Of a stretch of 64,000 bases of DNA, positions 46,341 to 55,457 are shown piece after piece. Every line of letters starts with the position of its first letter. The first letter of the stretch is position 1. The notes beneath the pieces are model-generated. The model saw nothing but the letters and a program-made list of their open reading frames with translations, was not told the DNA's origin and searched no databases. The position numbers were made by a program, and so were the translations under genes. The stretch covers positions 44,300,001 to 44,364,000 of the forward strand of contig OY754466.1 of the NCBI GenBank assembly GCA_963575645.1. The letters run 5' to 3'. This DNA is from Xanthostigma xanthostigma. Taxonomy: Eukaryota > Arthropoda > Insecta > Raphidioptera > Raphidiidae.

Positions 46341-46943
46341 TCTATACTAATATATAAAGCTGAGGAGTTTGTTTGTTTGAACGCGCTAATCTCAGGAACT
46401 ACTGGTTCAAATTGAAAAAATTTTTTTTGTTGGATAGCTCATTTATCAAGGAAGGCTATAGGCTATATAAAATCAGGCTACGACCATTAGGAGCGCAGCA
46501 TTAATGAAAAATGTTGCAAAATGTATCTCAAAAATAAGCTTATAACCAGGGGAAATGCACTAACTAAATATACTCATATTAGCGTTGCCAGACTACAACG
46601 CCGGCTAGCTCAGTCGGTAGAGCACATGACTGTCAATATCAGGGTCGTGAGTTCGAGCCCTACGTTGGGCGAATATAATTTTTTTTATTTTCTACATTGC
46701 TTTCTTCTAAGGCTTACATTTAAATTTATATAAATTTTATTTAATTAATTAAAAAAAAATTATTAGTTAAAAAAAGTATAATTACTGCTTTTTATCGACA
46801 AAAATTTTTGAACGCTGACTCCGATCATCATGAAATTTGGACACAACATTCATCTCGGTAAACTAAGATGAATATGTGTACTCATGTTCCTCCCTTCCCT
46901 ATTCGTTCTTTTACACCCGGGTGAAACCGGGCGGGACCGCTAG
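46341..46943 (+). mobile_element. Lep1-like non-autonomous Helitron, copy 3
   Basis: TCTATACTAATATATAAAGC to CCGGGCGGGACCGCTAG, target A^T, 603 bp. It shares CGCGCTAATCTCAGGAACTA, GGAAGGCTATAGGCTATATA and AACATTCATCTCGGTAAACT with the other two copies. It carries the best preserved tRNA-like segment. The 70-codon frame at 46521 crosses the tRNA-like part and is not a gene. Confidence 0.9.
46599..46671 (+). pseudogene. tRNA-Lys-derived segment in Helitron, anticodon changed
   Basis: Full 73-nt length with intact D arm and T arm (GTCGTGAGTTCGAGCCCTAC) like insect tRNA-Lys. The anticodon-loop triplet reads GTC instead of CTT, and the anticodon and acceptor stems do not pair. It is not functional as a tRNA. 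Confidence 0.75.
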
Positions 46944-47417
46944 TATAATATAATCTAATAAAAATCTGTTTTTCTGTTATTCATGACAAAAAAATGTGAG
47001 CCTTCGTGGGACGCCTGGCAGATATTATAATGCTTAAATTTAAGCGGAATTATAGTAACTAAATTTCGCCCAACTAACTAAATATCGTTCTGTAACCAAA
47101 TTTAGTTACGCATACACGAAAAAACATTTGGTCGGAAAAATAAAAAAAAAAATTCTGGATCTCGACTAAAAACAATTCAGGTGATCCCATAAGTACAAAA
47201 AAAAGGTCATCAAAATCGGTAAAGCCGTTTCGGAGGAGAAGAATTACGAACACAAGGACATCAGAATTTTAGAATATAAACAAAAGTAAATTTTAAATAA
47301 ATTATGACACTTTATCTCTCAATAAAGGACTAGCGGACTGCTTACGATTTAAATATAAATAAATAATTGGACTGATAGCATTTTGAAACAGTCTATGAAT
47401 TGATAACAATTCTTAAT
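46944..47417. other. Unassigned stretch with a possible retroelement 3' UTR remnant
   Basis: AAATCGGTAAAGCCGTTTCG GAGGAGA near 47210-47240 resembles a 3' UTR motif common in insect LINE/SINE-like repeats. Nothing else is recognised. Confidence 0.35.
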
Positions 47418-47430
47418 ATTATTAATTCTT

Positions 47431-47666
47431 TATATATTAGATATGTGTCCATCGAGATAATAATTAATAAGAAAAATCGCAGGAATGTGGACAAAAAGTT
47501 AGATTTATTAATGTAAGACGTTTCGTCTATAGATTCAGACTTTTTCAAGTACAATATGAAAATTCAAAACAATAATTATGAAAATAAACATTAATGACTA
47601 ACCATAGCAATTAACAAAAGTTAAGGTACATAAGACAAAAACATTCCTGCGATTTTTTTTATTAAT
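47431..47666 (-). mobile_element. 236-bp hammerhead retroelement, family 3
   Basis: An exact 14-bp duplication TATTATTAATTCTT (47417-47430 and 47667-47680). Inner inverted ends AAAAATCGCAGGAATGT (about 47473-47489) and ACATTCCTGCGATTTTT. The motif H8 lies on the minus strand near one end. The sequence is otherwise unrelated to families 1 and 2. Confidence 0.8.
47517..47548 (-). ncRNA. Hammerhead-like ribozyme motif H8 (U3-A8 type)
   Basis: Minus strand: TTGAAAA, an extra A, stem II GTCT/AGAC with an 8-base loop, GAAAC, NUH = GUC. Stem I has one mismatch next to the core and then four pairs. U3-A8 replaces C3-G8, as in H7 and H9. Confidence 0.55.
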
Positions 47667-47680
47667 TATTATTAATTCTT

Positions 47681-48089
47681 GTTTGACAAAATCCAAAAAT
47701 GATAATTTTTATTTATATTGAAAAAGTTCAATAGTATTTTTTTTAATAAGAGCAAGTGCAATCTATTATAAATTGTGAATGAGTTGAAAGGAAAACAAAA
47801 CAACGCCTTTGAACTGATTAATTTTGTTTTTAATCAAGTTAGAAAACAAAACACGTCTACAACTCGTGAACTATCGGGACATTCGACTGATTGTTTCCGT
47901 ATCTCATACCAGCTATGGTTTCAACACCAGTCTACAGGTTGCTGCCTCGCAGTTGCCCTCAATCAAAGGGAAGCCACTTGTTAGACGAAGACACAGTGAG
48001 AAAACTATACAGTGCGTTCACCGAAAGAGGCAACAGTTAGTCGTTAATTTGTGTACCCTACTAGGTAATTAAAAAAAACAATTCAAACA
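47681..48089. other. Unassigned stretch with two overlapping open frames
   Basis: Frames at 47775-47984 and 47824-48072 overlap in different phases. The second reads RDIRLIVSVSHTSYGFN and SIKGKPLVRRRHSEKTIQ, unrecognised. There is no convincing splice acceptor. Confidence 0.25.
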
Positions 48090-48100
48090 GTTTTTTGTTC

Positions 48101-48380
48101 CAATAAATAAAATTATCAACCAATTTTTCAGACAATATATTTACAAAAAATCATTATTTTTTCAATATTTTGATACTAATTAATTATTTTGAAAAAATGT
48201 TATATAAAGCGAATTAAAAATTAAATATTAATTATTTTTTAGATCCGTTCTGAAGAAGATCCAAATCCGGATCGAAACGTTAATGTATTAATTATATTTT
48301 TTGTTAATATATTGTCTGAAAAATTGGTCGATAATTTTATTTACTGAAAAGTTTTAATCAAACGTTAATCAAAGATTTGA
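48101..48380 (+). mobile_element. 280-bp hammerhead retroelement, family 1
   Basis: An exact 11-bp duplication GTTTTTTGTTC (48090-48100 and 48381-48391). The left end CAATAAATAAAATTATCAAC is the inverse of the region before the 3' end. The body ATTAATTATTTTGAAAAAAT...AAAGCGAATTAAAAATTAAA, motif H4, and the 3' segment ending AACGTTAATCAAAGATTTGA are complete. It is probably the fullest family-1 unit here. Confidence 0.85.
48250..48281 (+). ncRNA. Hammerhead-like ribozyme motif H4 (family 1)
   Basis: CTGAAGA, an extra A, stem II GATCC/GGATC, GAAAC, GUU, stem I CGTT/AATG. Identical to H2 and H3. Confidence 0.65.
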
Positions 48381-48589
48381 GTTTTTTGTTCAACTCGAGA
48401 TTTGCTATCAGAAACTGCTTAAGGATACTTCTTTCTATTTCAAACTCAACAGAAAGTGTACAAATGCCAACATTATTTTTTACTTTTTCGTAATCTCCAT
48501 TTTTGTCTCTATAAATTCATATTTAATTTTCATAAATTTACACAAGATTATATTCGAGAAAAACGTTAATGTATTAAAAAAGTATAAAT

Positions 48590-48905
48590 CGAGATTTACT
48601 GCCGGTAATTGCATTTTTGAAATTTTTTTGTCTATAGATTGATATAAAATTTTCATAAGGTTACATAAGAAAATATTCGAAAAAAACGTAGTCAATTTAT
48701 TAATTAAATACACAGTATCTAAGAGTTATTTTCCGTATCACTCTAGACATGTGTAAATTATTAATAATAAAATTATTACTGTGTAATTAATAAATTGATT
48801 ACGTTTTTCTCGAATATTTTCTTATGTAACCTTATGAAAATTTTATATCAATCTATAGAGAAAAAAATTTCAAAAATGCAATTACCGATAGTAAATCTCG
48901 AGTTA
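48590..48905. repeat. 316-bp foldback
   Basis: Arms CGAGATTTACTGCCGGTAAT...GTTACATAAGAAAATATTCG and its inverse (48775-48905) are nearly perfect, around a spacer of about 55 bp. The flank 48378-48540 (GTTTTTTGTTCAACTCGAGA, TTTCAAACTCAACAGAAAGT) has a diverged copy at about 56360-56500. Confidence 0.75.
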
Positions 48906-49570
48906 AACTTTTTTTGTATCTATTAGGAGTCACGAATTATTCAAATCATAATATCTTTAATATTACTGACAGCTGTATATATGTACTATGTAGCTTAAAT
49001 GGTAACTAAAAGTTCGTTTTAGAAAATTACTATTAGATTGGTAAGATAGCATTTACTTGTGTTAGTTAACAGCACTAGTGTTAAACGAGTCATTTCACAA
49101 CCGCTCTACATTCACGAAAAGCACATTTTTTATAGGCTACGTGCCAAAATATCATTAAAGTCAAAATATCATGACATAGATATGTGATCAAAACTGCAAC
49201 ATTTTGCGTCAATTGTTAATTTGTAAGAGAGTAAAAATTAAGTTCAGTTAGATAATAATCAGCATGATAGGTGTGCGGCTGGCTCTATCGGTATAATCGA
49301 CTTTTCCGTAGAGACGTATCGAATTGAAAAGCAAAAGCTCAAAAGAGAGACGACCACAAAGATAGAGCGAGAGGGAAATTATATAAGAGATAAAAAGCGA
49401 CAAGATTGATTGATTTCTCGCGGTTACGAAATGTGTAGATATGTAAACGTGACCTGTGTATAAACCTTCATAACAATCCTTTGAATAAAGCTACATAAAA
49501 ATGGAATGAGTACCAAACTCGCTAGTACTAACATAATGAATTACAAAGCGAAACAAACTCGAAGCTTATG
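48906..49570. other. Unassigned stretch
   Basis: No gene or repeat border is recognised. Confidence 0.35.
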
Positions 49571-49613
49571 TTTAGAATAGAATAGAACTTTATTCAATAT
49601 TGTCATAATAGAG
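49571..49613 (-). mobile_element. LINE 3'-end remnant
   Basis: Minus strand: TATGACAATATTGAATAAAG then (TTCTA)n, a polyadenylation-like AATAAA and microsatellite tail typical of CR1/L2-type LINE 3' ends. Only the tail is present, and it abuts a MITE. Confidence 0.5.
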
Positions 49614-49902
49614 AAAAAAATTCCAGCCAATTGGGCGACGGAACCATTCCAACTTCAAAATGTTGACATTTGATATGATATAATAAACAAAATAAAATTT
49701 CTGATATCACGTGAGGTGACGCGGGTAATGACTAGTATTCAGTATTTTTGCTATTCGTTGCCATGGTTACCTACATAATATGTTTCACGTTATGTAAAAA
49801 TTAATCAAAGCATGCTTATCTAGTTTATTTCTGACAAAACAAAAGAACATGTGATTTTTTTTATTTTCAAAACTATAAAGTTTAAAAAAAATTGTTTTTA
49901 AT

Positions 49903-50140
49903 ATAAAGTAGTGTTGATCCAATAGACTGTTAAGATAAAGGAAGGTTTTGGTTGAGGATCATAAAATAAGCTTTACCAATGTTTCGCTAGTGGCCAACGT
50001 TTCGAAAAATTTATTTTCAGCTTCAGGGCCTATATGAACATATTGTATATATGTATATAATTTAGAACATATTGTATCTTACAATTTTAATGTACAAAGA
50101 ACCATGGCTCAAACGATAAGTTTTAGTTAAAGCTACTACT
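49903..50140 (-). mobile_element. 238-bp hammerhead retroelement, family 4
   Basis: An exact 12-bp duplication ATTGTTTTTAAT (49891-49902 and 50141-50152) inside MITE sequence, so the borders are certain. It carries motif H12 on the minus strand and no ORF. The sequence is unrelated to the other families apart from the motif. Confidence 0.85.
49996..50026 (-). ncRNA. Hammerhead-like ribozyme motif H12 (family 4)
   Basis: Minus strand: CTGAAGC (position 9 is C instead of A), an extra U, stem II GAAAA/TTTTC with a 5-base loop, GAAAC, NUH = GUU. Stem I GGCC/GGCC is perfect. Confidence 0.55.
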
Positions 50141-50502
50141 ATTGTTTTTAATGAAACATTCTTGCAAATTAAATAGAATAATAAGCCGTTATTAAGAGTA
50201 TACCATTATTATATAAAAAACATCGTTATAGCATATCTATTCTGCACATGCGCCGATTTTCCCCAAAAACAATAGGGCTCTTCATATTTGCACACCAAAT
50301 ATCCTCCCAAAATTTGGTTTCAATTCACTCATCCGTTTGACCTGTATCGTGCTCACAGACTAACAGACGGGCAGAGTATTTCCAAAAACATGTTTTTATG
50401 GATTAGGGGGACCTCAAAGCGAAAAGATATTGTAAAATTTTGAAAAATGAATTTTAACCTAAATTAGTGCCATTCTACACTTATGATGTTGGAATGGTAA
50501 AA

Positions 50503-51084
50503 ATGTACATCGAGTACGGATATTCTTTACGTATTTCTAGAGTTAATTTCTTTTGAAATTTTTAACAGCTGCAATAGCTAGTAGCTACGTGAAACAATTT
50601 CACACAAGAAACCGCTCGCTATCTTCAATATCCAAACGTGCCAACATAAATTCTGAATGCGCTCAAGCTAATGACGCATAAAGTTGGCAGTAAATACTCT
50701 TTTCCTGCATTTAAGCTCGACATTCACTTTTATAACGATGCTTCATTGTTCACCAACAATGGTGATAAATTATAGCTTTCAACTTGACTTTGATGTAAGA
50801 TTTAGCTGTATGTAAAAACTATCGAAATTAATCGAGTACAATTTTTTTTAATAAATTTTCTTTGGCTTGCTGCAGAGCTATCGAAGAATGTTAGGTACGC
50901 TTGTTTAACATAATGCCCGAACACATCAAAAATAGATTTTTCTTCATACCTCGATCGAAAGTGCATACTTTCGGCTCCAATTGTAAGGCAGAAAGTCTAA
51001 CATTTACTCCTTGGTGGGATTACATGCTACAAGCTTGTACGTTCGTGCGGTAGTAAAGCAAAAACAACCAATAAACTGTTGTTT
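50503..51084. other. Unassigned stretch left of the LINE
   Basis: TTTTTCTTCATACCTCG at 50939-50955 is the exact inverse of CGAGGTATGAAGAAAAA at 54212-54228 on the other side of the LINE. Each is followed by a CGAAAGTG block, so both flanks derive from related palindromic modules. Confidence 0.45.
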
Positions 51085-54000
51085 ATATGAATATGAATAT
51101 GAATTTTATTGTCAATAGAACTGTACATATACAGTATATTTGACTAGTCAAAATTACACAGAGATATAATACTATTTAAAATAAGAATAAAATTCGTCAA
51201 GAGAATAAAATGCATTATTGACAAGTAGGCTTTTAACTTTAGATTTAAATTTTGTGAAAGAAGCCAAATTTCTGTATTCTGCAGGCAGTATATTGTATAA
51301 ATGGGCTGAGATATTTGACGGACTATATTTAAAAATATTATTATTTGCCATAGGTGTTATTAACCTAAATTTCGTACGTGTATCATGCGAATGAATAGTG
51401 TCTACAGTTGTAAAATTGGCTATGTTTTGGCGAGCAAAAACAATGCAACAATAGATGTAGATACATGGCACGGTTAACATTTTTTTACTTTTAAAAATAT
51501 CTCGGCATGAAGCGTTCCATTTTAAACTATACATTGCTCTAATAACTTTTTTTTGCAGAATGAAAATGTTTTTACAATGTGGACTATTACCCCACCCAAT
51601 GATCCCATATTTCAACTGTGGATAAATATAACCGAAGTAGATAGATCTTAAGATAGAAATATCTTTATACAGAAATTTAGCTTTTTTCACAACGTACAAT
51701 TTTTTAGAAATTTCATTGCGAACGTGCAGTATGTGTTCATCCCACTTTAAATTTGAATTCATATAAATTCCTAAAAATTTGAAGACTTCTACCCTTTCTA
51801 TATGACAGTTATTAATGGAAAGATCTATATGTTGGTCGTTTTTGGATTGAACAGTTTTCATGCACATGAACTTTGTTTTGTGTTCATTTAATAATAGTTT
51901 ATTGGCATTGCACCAGTCCTGTACCTGGGCGAGCGCTGATATTGCTTTTGGTTTCAAATCAACAGGATTTAATGCTGAAACTAAAAGATTAGTGTCATCT
52001 GCATATATAATACAATTATCTGCAGACGATGCTGCTTTAGGAAGGTCATTAATATACAGTACGAAGAGTACCGGACCCAAGACAGACCCCTGTGGGACAC
52101 CTGTAGATACTGCTTCTATAGCAGAAGAAAATTCACCCGATACACAAACCTGCTGTGCTCTGTCTGTCAAAAACGATTCAATCCAATTACGACCAATACC
52201 TCTAACCCCCATATACTCGAGTTTAGACAAAAGAATTTGATGGTCGACAGTGTCAAAGGCTTTACTCATATCTAAATAGATTGCAGAACAACATTTTCTA
52301 TCATTCAAAAGTGTAGCACAAAAGTCAATGAAACTGTAGATAGCCGATTCCGTCGACCTACCTTTACGGAAACCATGCTGCGAGTTACTGATTATACCAC
52401 TGTCGTATAGAAAAGGTACAAGTCTATTCATAAAAGCATGTTCAAGATATTTGGAAAAGATTGATGGAACTGAAATCGGTCTGTAATTTTTTATAGATTT
52501 TTTATCACCGCTTTTATATAGTGGTGTAACTTTTGAAGTTTTTAGAGCTGTAGGAAACACACCATAGGTAAAAGATATATTAATTAAATTCATTAATGGA
52601 TCAATTATATGAGGAAGTACATCTTTTACTATTGAGCCTGGAATGCCATCAATGCCAGCTGATAGAGAATTACTTATTTTACATGAAATCTCATTTAATT
52701 CATTTTTTGTTATGGGGCTTAAAAAGAGTGTTTTCGTATTATGTTCCATGTTAAAATTCGGGTTGTTAAAACTGTTATGTGAGCGTAGAGATTTCACTAA
52801 ATCAATAAAATAGTCATTAAAGGCATTTGCCAACATTTTTGGATGGTTTATAATAGTTTCATCTATCTCTAACTCTGACACTTGATAGCATTTCGTATTA
52901 TTTGAATTACAATCAGATTTGATAATGTTCCATAGTTTTTTATTTCGATTATTAGATCCATTAATGCTGTTTTGCACAAATTGTGTTTTTGTGTCATTAA
53001 CTAAATTGTCATAAAACATTTTATAGTCTTTATATATGGTTTCCAGGTTATGATCGTTTTTATACATGTAGAAAAGATTCATTAACCTATTTTTATGATA
53101 TATTATGTCTTGAGATAGCCATTTTTCTTTATTGTTATACATTTTTTTAGTTTCAAGGGGAAATGCTATTTCAAAGTAGTATTTAAAAACAGAATAAAAG
53201 TTATTAAAAGCATCATTAAAATTGTTTTTATCTGATACTTCATCCCATTTTTCAATTGAAATCAGATATTTAAAATAATCTCTGTTCTGAAGATTATAAG
53301 ATCGACATTTTATCGGCGTCGAGTTATCAGTTTGCACTGATTGAATACCGTCATTGAAAACTAATGATACAGCATAATGATCTGATAAAAAATATTTTAA
53401 AACGGAGGCGTTAAATTCACAGCAGTTAGTTAAAATATTGTCAATGCATGATTGAGAATATTGACCAACTCTAGTAGGCTCATTGACAGTGGGGGACAGA
53501 TTATATGTATTGATGATGTCAAGTAAATTTTGTAATGGCGGAGCCATAGTGAGAAAGTCTATATTGAAGTCACCTGTCAAAAAAATTTCATAATCACTAA
53601 GGGACAATTTATTAAGTATTCTGTCTAATTTGTGCAAAAATATATCTATGTCACCACTTGGACTTCTATAAAGACATAGTATAATAGTTTTTCTACGTCC
53701 ATTTATAAACTGAACGCCGCAAATTTCAAAATTTAAATCATCACAGTAGTCATATAAAAAGATTAGTTCTTCTGTTACAATTTTAGAATTAATAAGTATC
53801 ATAGACCCACCATGAATATGATGCTTTCTGCAGTACCGCGCACCTATATAAAAACCTTTAAAATTTACAGTAAACATTTCGTCATCGTACATCCAATGCT
53901 CTGTGATACACATAAATGATGGCTGCTCTTGATCTAGTAATACAGTCATTTGATTGACTTTATTGCGCAAACACTGAGTGTTTAAATTTAAAATTTTAAG

Positions 54001-54120
54001 TCTACTTGTATTATATGATATATCATGATAAACGTGCACATTTTTAGGATTTAGATGTCGTTTCCATAGCAATCCTATTACATTTTCGCTAACAGTCGCG
54101 AACAGCTGTCATTCTTGTTT
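51085..54120 (-). mobile_element. LINE (CR1/L2-like, Jockey superfamily), 5'-truncated
   Basis: A minus-strand non-LTR retrotransposon. The 3' end (left) is a short UTR of about 70 bp and a hexamer tail, (TTCATA)n as read on the minus strand, instead of poly(A), as in CR1/L2-group elements. The ORF2-type protein occupies most of it. No ORF1 is visible to the right and the 5' limit (about 54120-54200) is uncertain. I found no clear target duplication. Confidence 0.85.
51172..54072 (-). CDS. LINE ORF2: AP endonuclease-reverse transcriptase
   Basis: 966 codons without interruption. It would nick genomic DNA and copy the element's RNA at the nick. The N-terminal apurinic-type endonuclease shows N31 (LNTQCLRNK), E58 (CITEHW), the GDFN motif at 167-170, the specificity region near NEPTRVGQ (197-204) and SDH at 230-232. 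The reverse transcriptase spans roughly 455-760: TPLYKSGD (516-523), NYRPISV (529-535), HGFRKGRST (566-574), the first catalytic Asp in YLDMSKAFDTVDH (599-611), GVPQGSVLGPVLF (658-670) and the catalytic YADD at 690-693. About 200 residues follow, rich in basic residues, without RNase H. All expected catalytic residues are present, so the protein could be functional. Length fits a CR1/L2-group ORF2. I chose the first ATG; it precedes the endonuclease by about 25 residues and the true start could be upstream in a longer element. Clade assignment within the Jockey superfamily is inferred from motif style and the 3' tail. The plus-strand frame at 51860-52240 is its shadow. Confidence 0.95.
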   Translation of the reverse strand: MLWKRHLNPKNVHVYHDISYNTSRLKILNLNTQCLRNKVNQMTVLLDQEQPSFMCITEHWMYDDEMFTVNFKGFYIGARYCRKHHIHGGSMILINSKIVTEELIFLYDYCDDLNFEICGVQFINGRRKTIILCLYRSPSGDIDIFLHKLDRILNKLSLSDYEIFLTGDFNIDFLTMAPPLQNLLDIINTYNLSPTVNEPTRVGQYSQSCIDNILTNCCEFNASVLKYFLSDHYAVSLVFNDGIQSVQTDNSTPIKCRSYNLQNRDYFKYLISIEKWDEVSDKNNFNDAFNNFYSVFKYYFEIAFPLETKKMYNNKEKWLSQDIIYHKNRLMNLFYMYKNDHNLETIYKDYKMFYDNLVNDTKTQFVQNSINGSNNRNKKLWNIIKSDCNSNNTKCYQVSELEIDETIINHPKMLANAFNDYFIDLVKSLRSHNSFNNPNFNMEHNTKTLFLSPITKNELNEISCKISNSLSAGIDGIPGSIVKDVLPHIIDPLMNLINISFTYGVFPTALKTSKVTPLYKSGDKKSIKNYRPISVPSIFSKYLEHAFMNRLVPFLYDSGIISNSQHGFRKGRSTESAIYSFIDFCATLLNDRKCCSAIYLDMSKAFDTVDHQILLSKLEYMGVRGIGRNWIESFLTDRAQQVCVSGEFSSAIEAVSTGVPQGSVLGPVLFVLYINDLPKAASSADNCIIYADDTNLLVSALNPVDLKPKAISALAQVQDWCNANKLLLNEHKTKFMCMKTVQSKNDQHIDLSINNCHIERVEVFKFLGIYMNSNLKWDEHILHVRNEISKKLYVVKKAKFLYKDISILRSIYFGYIYPQLKYGIIGWGNSPHCKNIFILQKKVIRAMYSLKWNASCRDIFKSKKMLTVPCIYIYCCIVFARQNIANFTTVDTIHSHDTRTKFRLITPMANNNIFKYSPSNISAHLYNILPAEYRNLASFTKFKSKVKSLLVNNAFYSLDEFYSYFK

Positions 54121-54227
54121 TTACGTATAACCTCAAAGCTTCTTGCTTGTAACTTATCTGTGTTTTTATGTAATTAATTAATTAATGTATTTAATAAGCG
54201 TGTTTACGACCGAGGTATGAAGAAAAA

Positions 54228-54358
54228 TAGTATACACCACACTGGCCGAAAGTGTGATACTTGCCCTTCGCGCCATGATGCGCTCGGCTTCGCCTCAGGC
54301 ATCATGGTGTGCAGAGCAAGAATATTACACTTTCGGCCCTTGTGGTGTAATATACCAT
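54228..54358. repeat. 131-bp palindromic module
   Basis: TAGTATACACCACACTGGCC GAAAGTGTGATACTTGC...CCATGATGC folds onto GCATCATGG...GCAAGAATATTACACTTTCG GCCCTTGTGGTGTAATATACCA. The loop region CGCTCGGCTTCGCCTCAG is GC-rich. It may be a MITE or a recurrent foldback end. The 71-codon minus frame over it is chance. Confidence 0.7.
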
Positions 54359-54375
54359 TTTTATCTCCTAGATAA

Positions 54376-55457
54376 TAATTAAAACACCCAAAACATTCCT
54401 GTATTGTTCGATTGTTCATATAATTATTTTTTTAATAGTTTGCTGCATATTGCTACTACCTACTTGGCTAGAGAAAAGGAACACAAACCAAATTTAACTA
54501 ATAACAATAATAATAAAATAAAAAATGAATAGATTTTAAATGTAGATAACATACACGAACGTAGAATTTCATATGAATTAGAAAAAAATTAGTATGGTGT
54601 AGGTGCAGTTATTCGTTACGGCGCTTCCGCCATATATTTTTAACTATACATTAGGGTGTGTTTTTTTTTATTTTCTTCAAACCTGTGAACGGCGCAAACC
54701 GAGTTTGTTTCTCATTTAATTAACATGGGAAAAACGACGTTTTTACTCAAAAATGGGTAGCTGGTCGACATTTTTTTTTAAATTTTTGATAGCAACATTT
54801 TGTAGAGAATTAAATTTCCCACGAAAATGGTCCTCGGTCCTAAATCCGTGATTCATTATTTTTAAACTAATTAAATTATGAGAATGTTTAAACGAACATA
54901 TCTTTGAAAATAATGAAATCACGGACTAAGGACCGAGGATCATGTTTGTGGGAAATTTAATTCTCTGCAAAATGTTGCTATCAAAAATTAAGAAAAAAAT
55001 GTCAACCCATGTTTGAGTAAAAACGTCGTTTTTCCTATGTTAATAAAATGGGAAAAAAACTCGGTCTGCTCCGTGCACAGGTTTGATTTGGGAAGCTGAA
55101 ATTTTTAGAGAACTTTTTTTACATCGAATGCTAAAACATTAGCCAATGAGAGCGATAGAAAATTAAAAAAAACACACTAATGTATATTTAAAAATATATG
55201 GTGGAAGCGCCGTAACGAATAACTGCACCTACACCACATTTAATTTTTTCTCATATGCGTATGAAATTCTACATTCGGGTATGTTATCTGCACTTAAAAT
55301 CCATTCATTTTTTATATTATTATTATTATTATTATTAGTTAAATTTGGTTTGTGTTCCTTTTCTCTAGCCAAGTAGTAGCAGTATACAGCAAATTATTAA
55401 ACAAATAATTATATGAATAATCGAATAATAATGGAACGTTTAGGGTATTTTCAATTA
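54376..55457. repeat. 1.08-kb foldback (long inverted repeat)
   Basis: Two arms of about 490 bp each, separated by a spacer of about 50 bp near 54860-54910, with matches such as TGTAGGTGCAGTTATTCGTT ACGGCGCTTCC against GGAAGCGCCGTAACGAATAA CTGCACCTACA, and CTACTTGGCTAGAGAAAAGG AACACAAACC on both sides. The arms agree at about nine in ten positions by eye. No ORF and no target duplication. A transcript would form a very long hairpin. Confidence 0.85.

Larger units (their letters stand above)
49621..50502 (-). mobile_element. GGAATGGT-family MITE with nested hammerhead element
   Basis: A minus copy from TTCCAGCCAATTGGGCGACG to GGAATGGTAA, interrupted at 49903-50140 by a ribozyme retroelement. 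Without it the MITE is about 630 bp. Confidence 0.8.

Noticed and set aside
47775-48072. Two overlapping open frames in slightly GC-richer DNA
   Set aside because: Different phases, no splice acceptor, no motif; they could equally be chance.
51860-52240. 126-codon plus-strand frame
   Set aside because: Antisense shadow of the LINE reverse transcriptase.
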